Below, piece by piece: positions 22,698 to 30,418 of a stretch of DNA of 42,161 nt; within the stretch, counting starts at the first letter, position 1, and every line of letters begins with the position of its first letter. The position numbers were made by a program, and so were the translations under genes. The DNA lies in NCBI GenBank assembly GCA_944389935.1, contig CALXOE010000031.1:1-42161 (forward strand), in the 5' to 3' direction. The stretch is from an uncultured Victivallis sp. GTDB lineage: Bacteria > Verrucomicrobiota > Lentisphaeria > Victivallales > Victivallaceae. The notes beneath the pieces were generated by a model. The model did no database searches. It had not been told where the DNA came from and worked only from the letters and a program-made list of their open reading frames with translations.

Positions 22698-23954
22698 ATG
22701 ATGTCAGGTTTGCCGTTGCAACAGTCCGACACCGGTTTCGTGCATACCGGTGTTGCGTGCCGGAATTTTCTTCGTTTCACATTGATCGAACTCCTCCTCG
22801 TGGTAAAAGCTTGTCAAATCCGCAAGGGCTATCGTATTTCCGCTCTGCAGACAAGAGAGGGGATCGGGGGAGAGAAAGCGGCTCGTAAGAGCGCGTCTCT
22901 CCCCGTACCAACCATCCCTCAAACAACCAATCGGCCAGTTATCGTCCCGCAACAAAGTCTCCGCTCGGCAAGCGGCTCTTTCTCCCCGCACCGGCCGACC
23001 GCAGCCGAGTCCGGCTCCGACCCGTACGCGGCACCGGCACCTTGCCGGACGCAGGGGGTGCGGGGGGCGGCGGACACGCCCCCAGCCTCCTCCCACGACC
23101 ACGTAATGCTCCCCACCGAGGCACCTTGCCGGACGCCGGGGGTGCGGGGGGCGGTGGACACGCCCCCAGCCTCCCAAGACTACGCAACGCCTGAAAAAAC
23201 AAAGGACACGCCCCCAGCCTCCCACGACCTGGTAACGAAAAAAGCGGCATTTACGCTTATCGAGCTCCTCGTGGTGATTGCGATCATCGCGATATTGGCT
23301 TCGATGCTGCTGCCGGCGCTGAATCAGGCGCGGGAGTCCGGTAAAAAAGTGAAGTGTCTCTCCAATATCCGGCAGTGTGCGCTTGCGATTCTGAGTTATT
23401 GTGACGACAATCAGAGCTGGACGATGACGTGCCGGACGACGGACGGCAATCACTGGAATCCCTCGCTGGGCGGGGTGGACGACAGCGACAAATACTGGGG
23501 ATTTCTGGTTTCAAAACTGAAGTATCTGCCGGAGAGCAAGCCGTCCAAAGTGCTGACCTGCCCGTCGATTCTGCCGTCGGGGACGACGAAGCTGGGGCGT
23601 TCGTATGCGTTCCGGTGCGGCGGGAAGAATTCGGAGAACGCGCAGAAACGGGCCCGGTACTTCAAGATCGGCAAGACGATCACTCCGCATTTGCGGGTCG
23701 AGTCGAACGATGCGCCGACGACTTCGTTGAGCATGACGGTGATGCTGTTCGATTCGATCAATCCGGCATTGCTGACGATGGACGGCGGGGCGAGTTTTCA
23801 GGATCAGTTCTGTCTGCCGCACGGGCGGTTCGGAAGTGTGGCGTTTTTCGACGGGCACGCGGTGAGCGCGAATACGCGCTGCGGATATTTTTACCGGGGT
23901 CGGACCGTGACGGGAGATGATTATCTGCCGAATCCGCTGCCGGTCGGTTATTGA
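22698..23954 (+). CDS. H-X9-DG pseudopilin-like protein interrupted by an in-frame repetitive insertion
   Basis: The start at 22698 follows AGGGAAAGGGG (22682-22692), giving 418 residues; the frame is open further upstream but overlaps the preceding gene. A prepilin motif ([10 protein letters not shown]) begins at residue 27, but instead of a membrane helix it runs into KACQIRKGY and a 150-residue low-complexity tract rich in Pro, Arg, Ser and Ala. A second, complete motif starts at residue 185 ([21 protein letters not shown]), with a normal helix and the pilin body. The C-terminus has H-X9-DG ([12 protein letters not shown]). The second site has Ala before Phe, as prepilin peptidase prefers. 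Without residues 27-184 this would be an ordinary pseudopilin. Confidence 0.85.
   Translation: MMSGLPLQQSDTGFVHTGVACRNFLRFTLIELLLVVKACQIRKGYRISALQTREGIGGEKAARKSASLPVPTIPQTTNRPVIVPQQSLRSASGSFSPHRPTAAESGSDPYAAPAPCRTQGVRGAADTPPASSHDHVMLPTEAPCRTPGVRGAVDTPPASQDYATPEKTKDTPPASHDLVTKKAAFTLIELLVVIAIIAILASMLLPALNQARESGKKVKCLSNIRQCALAILSYCDDNQSWTMTCRTTDGNHWNPSLGGVDDSDKYWGFLVSKLKYLPESKPSKVLTCPSILPSGTTKLGRSYAFRCGGKNSENAQKRARYFKIGKTITPHLRVESNDAPTTSLSMTVMLFDSINPALLTMDGGASFQDQFCLPHGRFGSVAFFDGHAVSANTRCGYFYRGRTVTGDDYLPNPLPVGY
22776..23276 (+). repeat. Insertion bounded by two copies of the prepilin-motif codons
   Basis: Codons for FTLIELL(L)VV occur at 22776-22805 and again at 23250-23276, an offset of 474 nt (158 codons). 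The copies share an exact 11-bp block CTCCTCGTGGT and an ATCGA block, while FTLIE and the last V differ only at synonymous positions. The DNA between has the coding frame open, a 9-bp inverted repeat (GGGGAGAGA 22867-22875 with TCTCTCCCC 22896-22904) and GC-rich tandem repeats. No transposase or recombinase gene is present, so any mobility would be in trans. Confidence 0.7.
23037..23222. repeat. GC-rich hairpin-forming repeats inside the insertion
   Basis: A 54-bp unit occurs at 23037-23090 and 23121-23174 with only two mismatches, and a third partial copy of its last 19 bp is at 23204-23222. The offsets are 84 and 48 nt, multiples of 3. Each full unit has a 7-bp stem GGGGGCG/CGCCCCC with a 7-nt loop (23063-23083; 23147-23167). 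Similarity continues past each unit as CA(C/A)GAC followed by a degenerate AA(T/C)G. Confidence 0.85.
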
Positions 23955-23979
23955 ACACAAAGTGGGGAATGGAGGAGTT

Positions 23980-26520
23980 ATGATCTGGAAACTGTTCGCC
24001 GGATTGGTCTGCTGTGTCTGGCTCGCGGCGGGAGCGGCCGGGGTGGAGAATCTTCCGGCGGAGTTTTACCGTCGTCCGGGACTCGAAAAAATGCCGGTCC
24101 GGAATTTCGCCGCGATGCGGCAGGTCAGCGTGCTGGATTTCGGCGCCGATTCCACCGGGAAAGAGAGCGTCAACGGCGCGTTCGACCGGGCGCTGGAGGA
24201 GCTGACCCGGCAGGGCGGAGGGGTGTTGTACGTTCCCGCCGGGATCTATCGGTTCGAGGGGCCCACTCTGACGCCGCAGGGGCGGTATTCATGGCGGAAA
24301 ACCGGGTTGAAGAACATCCACATCGTCGGGGACGGCGCGGAACGCTCCATCATCTTCGTCCGGTTTGATGCGGTGCGGAATCAGAACAAACTTGCGGGAT
24401 ATCTCTGGAACTTCACGAAATGCGAAGATCTGACGCTGCGTGACCTCGGGTTTTCGCAGTTCCCGCGTTTCGGAATGCGCAGTCCCGGCTGGTGCGAGGG
24501 GATTTTCGCGACAGCGTTCAGCGACAGCACGGGAGTGCAGGTTCTGCGGGTGAAATGCGACCAGGGGCGCATGGGGATCTGCTTCTGGGCCGGCAACCGG
24601 CAGGGCTGGGTCGTCGATTGCGAAGTGCGCAATACCGGTGCTGATGCGATCAAGTTCGACGACTGCGAGGATATGACCGCCGCTTACAACTACATTGAAA
24701 ACTCGAACGACGACTCGTTCTCCGCGCTGGTCATGAAGCGCACTTCCGTGAATAACCGGTTTCTGAACAATACGCTGGTGTACAATCAGGGATGGGGGCG
24801 CGGCATTGCGATCAGCGGACGCAACCACCTTGTGCAGGGCAACTGGATCGAATCGCAGGCGATGGCGGCGATCATGTTTCACGACGTCGGCTTCAAAGGG
24901 AGTCGTCCCGAGGCGGCGCAGCAGAACACCGGACACGTCGTGGCGGACAACCGGATCATCCGCGGGGATCTGCACGGCATTCGCGGCAACCGTCTGGGGG
25001 GTCACCGCTACTGGGGAGCGATTTCGTTGAACTATCCGTTCCGCGACATCACGATCCGGGACAACTTCATCGCCGGGAGCGGATCCGACGGGATCGGGTC
25101 TCCGAGCAGTACCCGGGTGGCGATCGACGGCGTACGGATCGTGAACAACCGGAGTTTCGGAAATCTGAACTGCGGCATCTCGCTGCGTGCCGACCGGGAG
25201 CCGGCATTCATCCGCAATCTGCAGCTTTCCGGAAACGTGATTGCCGGAAATGATGCCGGCAGCGTGCGGTTTGCCGGTTCGGTCGAGGGAACCGGTTCCG
25301 GCAACCGCGCCGATACTGAGCCCGTCGCCGGGGTGCCGGGCGTCACCGTCGGACCGGTCGCGGAGGAGTATCATGATATTTACGGAGAGATCCGCCGCGA
25401 ACCCGACTGGAAAGAGTGGGGGAGCGCACCGGATTTTCCGGTTGCGGGGCGCGAGTGGAGCGTCCGCGATTTCGGCGCGGTCGGTGACGGCGTCGCTGAT
25501 GACGGACCCGCGTTCCGGCGCGCGCTGGCGGCGCTGCCGGCGGAGGGCGGAGTTCTGAAAATTCCGGCGGGCCGGTACCGGATCGAACCGGCTCCGGACA
25601 TGGATCGGATTCCGTTTTCCGTGATCCGCCACCATCTGCTGCTCGAGCGGCGCAGAAACGTGCATCTGGTCGGCGAGCCCGGGCGCAGCGTACTCGTGTT
25701 CACCAGTCCGGAACACGAGGGGTTGCGGCTGATTGAACTGCAGGATTCCTCGATACGCGGAGTTTCTTTTGAGCAGACTGCGAAGTCACCGCTGCGGAAG
25801 AACCGGGCTTTGCTCGACGTGGTCGCCTGCCGCAGCTTTATCGCGGAACACATTGCCGGAGCGCGTTCGACGGGACATGGACTGCGGTTCGACAACTGCT
25901 CTTCCGTGCGGATTGAGAACTGCACGGTGACCGATGCGGGGCAGAACGGGATCATGCTGGCCGGAATGCGCCGCACGTTTCTGCGGAACAACAGGATTGC
26001 GAACAGCCGGGATCACGCGATTTTCGTCGGCAGCATCGGCGGGGTTGCCCGGCTGCCGCAGTTCGTCGCGATCGAGGGGAACCGGATCGAGGGGACCCGG
26101 GAGGGATCGGGCATTGCGGTTCCTTACGGGGATCAGATCCGCGTGAGCGGCAACCGGATTTCCGACACGTACATGGCGGGGGTCGGGATCTTTTACGTCA
26201 ATGCGATTTTCCCGCCGGAGCGGATCCGGATCGCGGAGAACGAACTGTCGAACTGCGCGTTCGGAGAACTCAATTATCTGCCCGGCGCCGTTTCGGTCTT
26301 CTACGTCACGGCCGCCAAGCGCCGCAGCCGCGGAAAACTCGAGGTCGAGATCGAGGGAAACCGCATCCGGAAGAGCGCGGCAAACGGGGTCTGGATTTCA
26401 AGCTGCAGCGGTGTCGGCCGGGTTGTGGTGAAAGGCAATCGCTTTGAGGCGATCTCCGGCGAGAATGTCTCGATCGCTCCGGAACAGCGGGCGGAAATCG
26501 GCGAATTGATTCTGGAGTGA
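23980..26520 (+). CDS. Secreted protein with two right-handed beta-helix domains
   Basis: The start at 23980 follows GGAGGAG (23971-23977) and gives a signal peptide (MIWKLFAGLVCCVWLAAGAAG). The 846-residue protein contains two pectate-lyase-superfamily beta-helices, each opening with the same signature: VLDFGADSTGKESVNGAF near residue 50 and VRDFGAVGDGVADDGPAF near 490. Both go on to GGGVLYVPAGIYR or GGVLKIPAGRYR and then many short N-rich coils (NNRF, NNRS, GNRI). It probably binds or cleaves a complex polysaccharide outside the cytoplasm; lyase or hydrolase activity is not decided. It lies 25 bp after the pseudopilin gene, in one operon. Confidence 0.9.
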   Translation: MIWKLFAGLVCCVWLAAGAAGVENLPAEFYRRPGLEKMPVRNFAAMRQVSVLDFGADSTGKESVNGAFDRALEELTRQGGGVLYVPAGIYRFEGPTLTPQGRYSWRKTGLKNIHIVGDGAERSIIFVRFDAVRNQNKLAGYLWNFTKCEDLTLRDLGFSQFPRFGMRSPGWCEGIFATAFSDSTGVQVLRVKCDQGRMGICFWAGNRQGWVVDCEVRNTGADAIKFDDCEDMTAAYNYIENSNDDSFSALVMKRTSVNNRFLNNTLVYNQGWGRGIAISGRNHLVQGNWIESQAMAAIMFHDVGFKGSRPEAAQQNTGHVVADNRIIRGDLHGIRGNRLGGHRYWGAISLNYPFRDITIRDNFIAGSGSDGIGSPSSTRVAIDGVRIVNNRSFGNLNCGISLRADREPAFIRNLQLSGNVIAGNDAGSVRFAGSVEGTGSGNRADTEPVAGVPGVTVGPVAEEYHDIYGEIRREPDWKEWGSAPDFPVAGREWSVRDFGAVGDGVADDGPAFRRALAALPAEGGVLKIPAGRYRIEPAPDMDRIPFSVIRHHLLLERRRNVHLVGEPGRSVLVFTSPEHEGLRLIELQDSSIRGVSFEQTAKSPLRKNRALLDVVACRSFIAEHIAGARSTGHGLRFDNCSSVRIENCTVTDAGQNGIMLAGMRRTFLRNNRIANSRDHAIFVGSIGGVARLPQFVAIEGNRIEGTREGSGIAVPYGDQIRVSGNRISDTYMAGVGIFYVNAIFPPERIRIAENELSNCAFGELNYLPGAVSVFYVTAAKRRSRGKLEVEIEGNRIRKSAANGVWISSCSGVGRVVVKGNRFEAISGENVSIAPEQRAEIGELILE

Positions 26521-26530
26521 AAGGCGCAGT

Positions 26531-28243
26531 ATGAGTTATCCCCGTTATTCCCGGCGGCGGCAGATGGTGCTGGACGGCATCTGGGAGTTCTGTTTCCTGC
26601 CGGATTGCGGAGATCCGGAAACGCTCGATCCTGCCGGGATCGAGACCCCGGACCCGATTCCGGTTCCCTCCGCGTTCGATGCGTATCCCGCCTGGGCGGG
26701 GCGGCGCGGAACGGCACTTTACCGGCGGAGGTTCCCGATGACGCCCGGACGCGCGGGCGAGCTCGAATTTGAGTCGGCCGGGATGTGGGTCCGGGTCTGG
26801 ATCGACGGCGTTCCGTGCGGAGAACACACGCCGGGTTATGTGCCGTTCACGATTCCGGTTCCGCCCGCCGATGCGCCGGTCCGGGAAGTGACGGTTGTGG
26901 TGGACAATCGCCAGGATTGGAAACGCGCACCGCTGTACGAGCGCTTTTTCGACTTCTACTGTTACGGCGGGATTTTCCGCAGCGTGACGCTTTACGAACT
27001 GCCGGAGCTGTTTTTCCGGCGCTGCGAAGTGACTCCGCGCGATGCGGCGGCGGGGATTGTTTCGGTGAAACTCGAACTCGCCCCCGCATTCACCGGGGAG
27101 CGGCCGCTCCGGTTTGCGTTCGACTCCGGGGCGGAACTGGAGCAATCCGTGCGATTCGAGGCGGGCATGGCGGAGCTGGAGCTGACGGTGCCGTCTCCGC
27201 GGCTGTGGAGTCCGGAGTCGCCGCAGCTACACACGCTGCGGGTCGACGCCGGAACGGATGATGTGACGGTCCGCTTCGGGCTGCGGGAGCTCCGGACCGA
27301 AGCGGGGCGGATTCTGCTGAACGGCCGTCCCGTGAAACTGCTCGGGGTGTGCCGCCATGAGGCGCACCCGCAGTTCGGGCCCGCGCTGCCCGACGCGCAG
27401 ATTGTGCAGGATCTGCAGCTGATTCGCCGGCTCGGGTGCAATTTTGTCCGCGGGGTGCACTATCCGCAGGACCGTCGTTTCCTCGAGCTGTGCGACGAAC
27501 TGGGGATTCTGGTCTGGGAGGAGAGTCTCGGCTGGGGACAGAATCGCACGCATTTTACCGATCCGATCTTTGTCGCGGCGCAGCTGGAGCAGACCCGGGC
27601 GATGATCCGCGCGAGTTACAACCATCCGTGCGTGATTCTCCGCGGTTTCCTGAACGAGGGCGAGAGCGATGCGGAGGAGGCCCGGAATTGTTATGAGAGC
27701 CTGATCCGTCTGATTCGCGAGGAAGATCCGGGCCGGCTCGTGACCTACGCCTCGTTCAAACGTCGGACCGATCTCTTTCTGGATCAGGTCGATGTGATCG
27801 GATACAACACCTATCCGGGCTGGTACAATGCCGTCGACGATGAGAATCCGGTTGAGCAGGTGCTCCCGAAGATGCGTTCGGATATCGCGTTTCTGCAGGG
27901 ACGGCCGGAGCTGCGGGACAAGCCGCTGATTTTCTCCGAGATCGGGGGCGGGGCGATCTACGGCTGGCACGATGTGCTGAACGGGCCGTGGACGGAGGAG
28001 TTTCAGGAGGAGCTGCTCCGGACGATCTGCCGCGAAGTCGTGCGCAACCGGAGGATCGCCGGGGTGGCGCTGTGGCAGTTCTGCGACTGCCGGACCTACA
28101 ACTGCGGCCGTGCGCTCGGGCGTCCCCGGGCGTTCAACAACAAGGGGTTGTTTGACGAATATCGGCGGCCGAAACGGGCGGCCGCCGCAGTTGCCGCCGT
28201 TTTCAGCGGATATTGGAAGAAGAGAGCCCGAGAGGAGAAGTGA
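26531..28243 (+). CDS. GH2 family glycoside hydrolase
   Basis: A 570-residue protein with the GH2 order: sugar-binding jelly roll (about 10-155), immunoglobulin-like domain (about 160-255) and TIM barrel (about 260-560). The acid/base is Glu376 in RGFLNEGES and the nucleophile Glu470 in LIFSEIGGGA. GVCRHEAHPQFG and YNHPCVILRGF are typical GH2 segments. The length and barrel resemble beta-glucuronidases, but the substrate is not decided. No signal peptide is seen, so it probably acts in the cytoplasm on imported fragments. It is 10 bp after the beta-helix gene and 7 bp before the SGNH gene. Confidence 0.92.
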   Translation: MSYPRYSRRRQMVLDGIWEFCFLPDCGDPETLDPAGIETPDPIPVPSAFDAYPAWAGRRGTALYRRRFPMTPGRAGELEFESAGMWVRVWIDGVPCGEHTPGYVPFTIPVPPADAPVREVTVVVDNRQDWKRAPLYERFFDFYCYGGIFRSVTLYELPELFFRRCEVTPRDAAAGIVSVKLELAPAFTGERPLRFAFDSGAELEQSVRFEAGMAELELTVPSPRLWSPESPQLHTLRVDAGTDDVTVRFGLRELRTEAGRILLNGRPVKLLGVCRHEAHPQFGPALPDAQIVQDLQLIRRLGCNFVRGVHYPQDRRFLELCDELGILVWEESLGWGQNRTHFTDPIFVAAQLEQTRAMIRASYNHPCVILRGFLNEGESDAEEARNCYESLIRLIREEDPGRLVTYASFKRRTDLFLDQVDVIGYNTYPGWYNAVDDENPVEQVLPKMRSDIAFLQGRPELRDKPLIFSEIGGGAIYGWHDVLNGPWTEEFQEELLRTICREVVRNRRIAGVALWQFCDCRTYNCGRALGRPRAFNNKGLFDEYRRPKRAAAAVAAVFSGYWKKRAREEK

Positions 28244-28250
28244 GACAATC

Positions 28251-28883
28251 ATGGCGGAACGAGCGGAACTCTATGTGCTGGGCGACAGCATTTCGATGCA
28301 TTACGGCCCGTACCTGAAGCGGTTTCTGGAACCGGCGGTCGGGTATTCCCGCAAGGGGGAGGGGCTGGCGGCGGGAGACCTGAATCAGGTTTCGGACGCG
28401 AACGGCGGCGACTCGCGCAGCTGCCTCGAGTTTCTGGAGACGAATCTGCCGCTTCTGGCGGAACGGTTTGACTGGCTGCTCTGGAACTGCGGTCTGCACG
28501 ACATCAAAACCACGGCGGCGGGACGGCAGGTTTCTCCGGAGTGTTACGCCGCCAATCTCGAGCGCGGGGTGGAACTGGTGCGGAAAAGCGGATTGCAGCT
28601 GCTCTGGTGCCGGACGACGGGGGTCTGCGATGAACTGCACAATCTCCGCTGCCGGGATTTTTCCCGGTTCCGTGCGGATGTGGAGCTCTACAACCGTCTG
28701 GCCGACCGGGTGATGGAGGAACACCGGATTCCGGTCTGCGATCTTTTCGGGTTCACCCGGAAATTCGGTGACGAGGCGTTTGCCGATCACGTTCACTACG
28801 TGGAACGGGTGCGGGAACTTCAGGGGGCGTTTCTGGCCGGCTGGATTTTTTCGGAACTCGGAAACGCCGCCCCGAACCGCTGA
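28251..28883 (+). CDS. SGNH/GDSL-type hydrolase
   Basis: A 210-residue esterase-like protein without signal peptide; AGAGGAG lies 12-19 nt upstream of the ATG. The catalytic Ser is Ser13 in VLGDSISMH (block I) and the Asp/His pair is Asp179/His182 in ADHVHY (block V). Block III is NCGLHD (79-84), in which the usual GxND appears as GLHD, a common variant in relatives. Such enzymes often remove acetyl groups from plant or animal glycans, which suits a place at the end of a glycan operon. The acyl group is unknown. Confidence 0.88.
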   Translation: MAERAELYVLGDSISMHYGPYLKRFLEPAVGYSRKGEGLAAGDLNQVSDANGGDSRSCLEFLETNLPLLAERFDWLLWNCGLHDIKTTAAGRQVSPECYAANLERGVELVRKSGLQLLWCRTTGVCDELHNLRCRDFSRFRADVELYNRLADRVMEEHRIPVCDLFGFTRKFGDEAFADHVHYVERVRELQGAFLAGWIFSELGNAAPNR

Positions 28884-28918
28884 AATCCCCGTCTCTCCCC
28901 CGGTGTCGCGACGACGGT

Positions 28919-28946
28919 TTGCAATTTCCGGAAAACCGTTTATAGT
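28919..28946 (+). promoter_or_regulatory. Promoter of the SWIM-MoxR-VWA operon
   Basis: TTGCAA (28919-28924), a 16-bp spacer and TATAGT (28941-28946), about 70 bp upstream of the first start codon. Confidence 0.5.
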
Positions 28947-29012
28947 AAGAAACAATCGTTCGCATGATTTTCCGGGAACCGCTGCCGCGCAGCGGAAAAC
29001 AGGGGAGGCAGA

Positions 29013-29339
29013 TTGTCAGTGGAAGATTCTCGGATCGATTCTCTCAACCTCAAGGCGCGGGATGACCGTTTTTTCCGCGCGGCCGAGTCGGTGCTGAAAA
29101 AGTACAGGATTTGCCGGCGCGACCGGCTCGAAGACGGGTTCGTCGTCTTTGACGTCACGGGCGGAACACAGGATTATGTGGTGCGCGTCCATCCCGAATG
29201 GCTGGCCAATCCCGACTGCACCTGCCCCGACGCCGCGCAGCGGGCGCGGGTGTGTACACGCGGATACTGCAAACACATCATCGGGGTGCTGCTCAGCAAT
29301 GAGGAGTTCCGCTATCAGCTGCTGGAGGCGTTCTTATGA
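29013..29339 (+). CDS. Small SWIM zinc-finger protein
   Basis: A 108-residue protein with a C-terminal SWIM motif C-x-C...C-x-H: Cys69, Cys71, Cys86 and His88 (CTC then CKH). SWIM fingers bind DNA or protein. The N-terminal 65 residues hold a helix and a beta-rich part (GFVVFDVTGGTQDYVVRVHP). The start is either TTG 29013 or GTG 29019; AGGGGAGG at 29001-29008 is nearer the preferred distance for the GTG. The stop overlaps the ATG of the MoxR gene by 4 bp, so the proteins are made together, probably as parts of one machine. Confidence 0.85.
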   Translation: MSVEDSRIDSLNLKARDDRFFRAAESVLKKYRICRRDRLEDGFVVFDVTGGTQDYVVRVHPEWLANPDCTCPDAAQRARVCTRGYCKHIIGVLLSNEEFRYQLLEAFL

Positions 29340-30418
29340 CGAAGCACAGTGAAGTCCCCGAGCCGGTTGTCTCCGTCGGTTACACCTACGACCAGCTTTT
29401 TCCGCTGTTGCGCGCCACGCTGGAGTCCGGGGTTTCGGCGCTGCTGCTGGGGCCTCCGGGAGTCGGGAAGTCCTCTCTCGCGGCGGAGCTCGCGCGGGCC
29501 ATGCGCCGGAGGTTGATCGATATCCGGCTCGCCCAGAAAGATCCGGCGGAACTCGGCGGAGTTTACTTCCCGGACCGGGAGACGCACACGCTGGAGCTGT
29601 TTCCGCCCGGCTGGGTCAGACGCGCGTGCGACGAACCCTGTCTGGTCTTTCTCGATGAATTCAACGCCGCGGTGACGAAACTTCATCAGGCGGCCGCGTA
29701 TCAGATCGTATTGGAAAAACGGATCGGAGAGTTTCAGTTCCATCCCGATACCGTCGTGCTGGCCGCAGGCAATCGCGAGGAGGACAACGCGATCGTCGCT
29801 CCGCTCTCGAGCGCGCTGTGCAACCGGTTCGCCCACTTCGAGATGCGCCCGGATGTGGAGACCTGGCTCAAATGGGCGGCGTCGAACGGCGTTCAGGAGT
29901 CCGTTATGGCATTTATCCGGACCTACGGGGAGGAGGTGCTGTTCCGCGCCTCGGACGATCGCAGTTTCCCGACACCGCGGAGCTGGGCGATGGCCAGCCG
30001 CATCATGAGTCGCGTCGACTCCGGAGACGTGAAGCGTGCCGTCGCCTCCTGCGTCGGGCTGCCGATGGCCGATCGTTTCTGCCGTTACCGTGAGATCTAC
30101 CGCAAGGTCGATGCCGCCCGGATCATCTCCGGAGAGGAGAAAGTTGATTTCACCCGGGAGTCGGAGCCGTCGTATCTTTACGCAGTGATTTTCGCGGTTG
30201 CGGGGTATCTTGTCTCCGCCGCGGTTCCGGACGAACACCTCGGCAACATCGTCGACTTCATCACGTCGCCGGGGGTCGGACCGGAGTTCCGGATTCTGTT
30301 CCTGCGTCAGCTGCGCCGGCGGGCGCCCGGATTGTTTGACCGGCTCAAGGCGTTGAGTGCATTCCGGATTCTCGCCGGGGAGATCGTCAATCTGCGGGCG
30401 TCGCTCTATCTCTCATGA
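29336..30418 (+). CDS. MoxR-type AAA+ ATPase
   Basis: A 360-residue ATPase. Walker A is GPPGVGKS (39-46) and Walker B LVFLDE (103-108); VLAAGNREEDNAIVAPLSSALCNRF is the sensor-1 and arginine-finger region of the MoxR group. The C-terminal helical lid follows. MoxR ATPases remodel partner proteins together with a von Willebrand A protein, which here is the next gene, overlapping by 4 bp. The preceding gene encodes a SWIM protein. Confidence 0.95.
   Translation: MTKHSEVPEPVVSVGYTYDQLFPLLRATLESGVSALLLGPPGVGKSSLAAELARAMRRRLIDIRLAQKDPAELGGVYFPDRETHTLELFPPGWVRRACDEPCLVFLDEFNAAVTKLHQAAAYQIVLEKRIGEFQFHPDTVVLAAGNREEDNAIVAPLSSALCNRFAHFEMRPDVETWLKWAASNGVQESVMAFIRTYGEEVLFRASDDRSFPTPRSWAMASRIMSRVDSGDVKRAVASCVGLPMADRFCRYREIYRKVDAARIISGEEKVDFTRESEPSYLYAVIFAVAGYLVSAAVPDEHLGNIVDFITSPGVGPEFRILFLRQLRRRAPGLFDRLKALSAFRILAGEIVNLRASLYLS

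Noticed and set aside
23037..23222. CRISPR array
   Set aside because: Only two full units, spacers similar to each other, in coding frame, and no cas genes nearby.
22704..23453. Minus-strand frames through the pseudopilin insertion, with repeated [15 protein letters not shown] peptides
   Set aside because: The repetition comes from the DNA repeats themselves; no start context, motif or helix is seen, whereas the plus frame joins to a proper pseudopilin.
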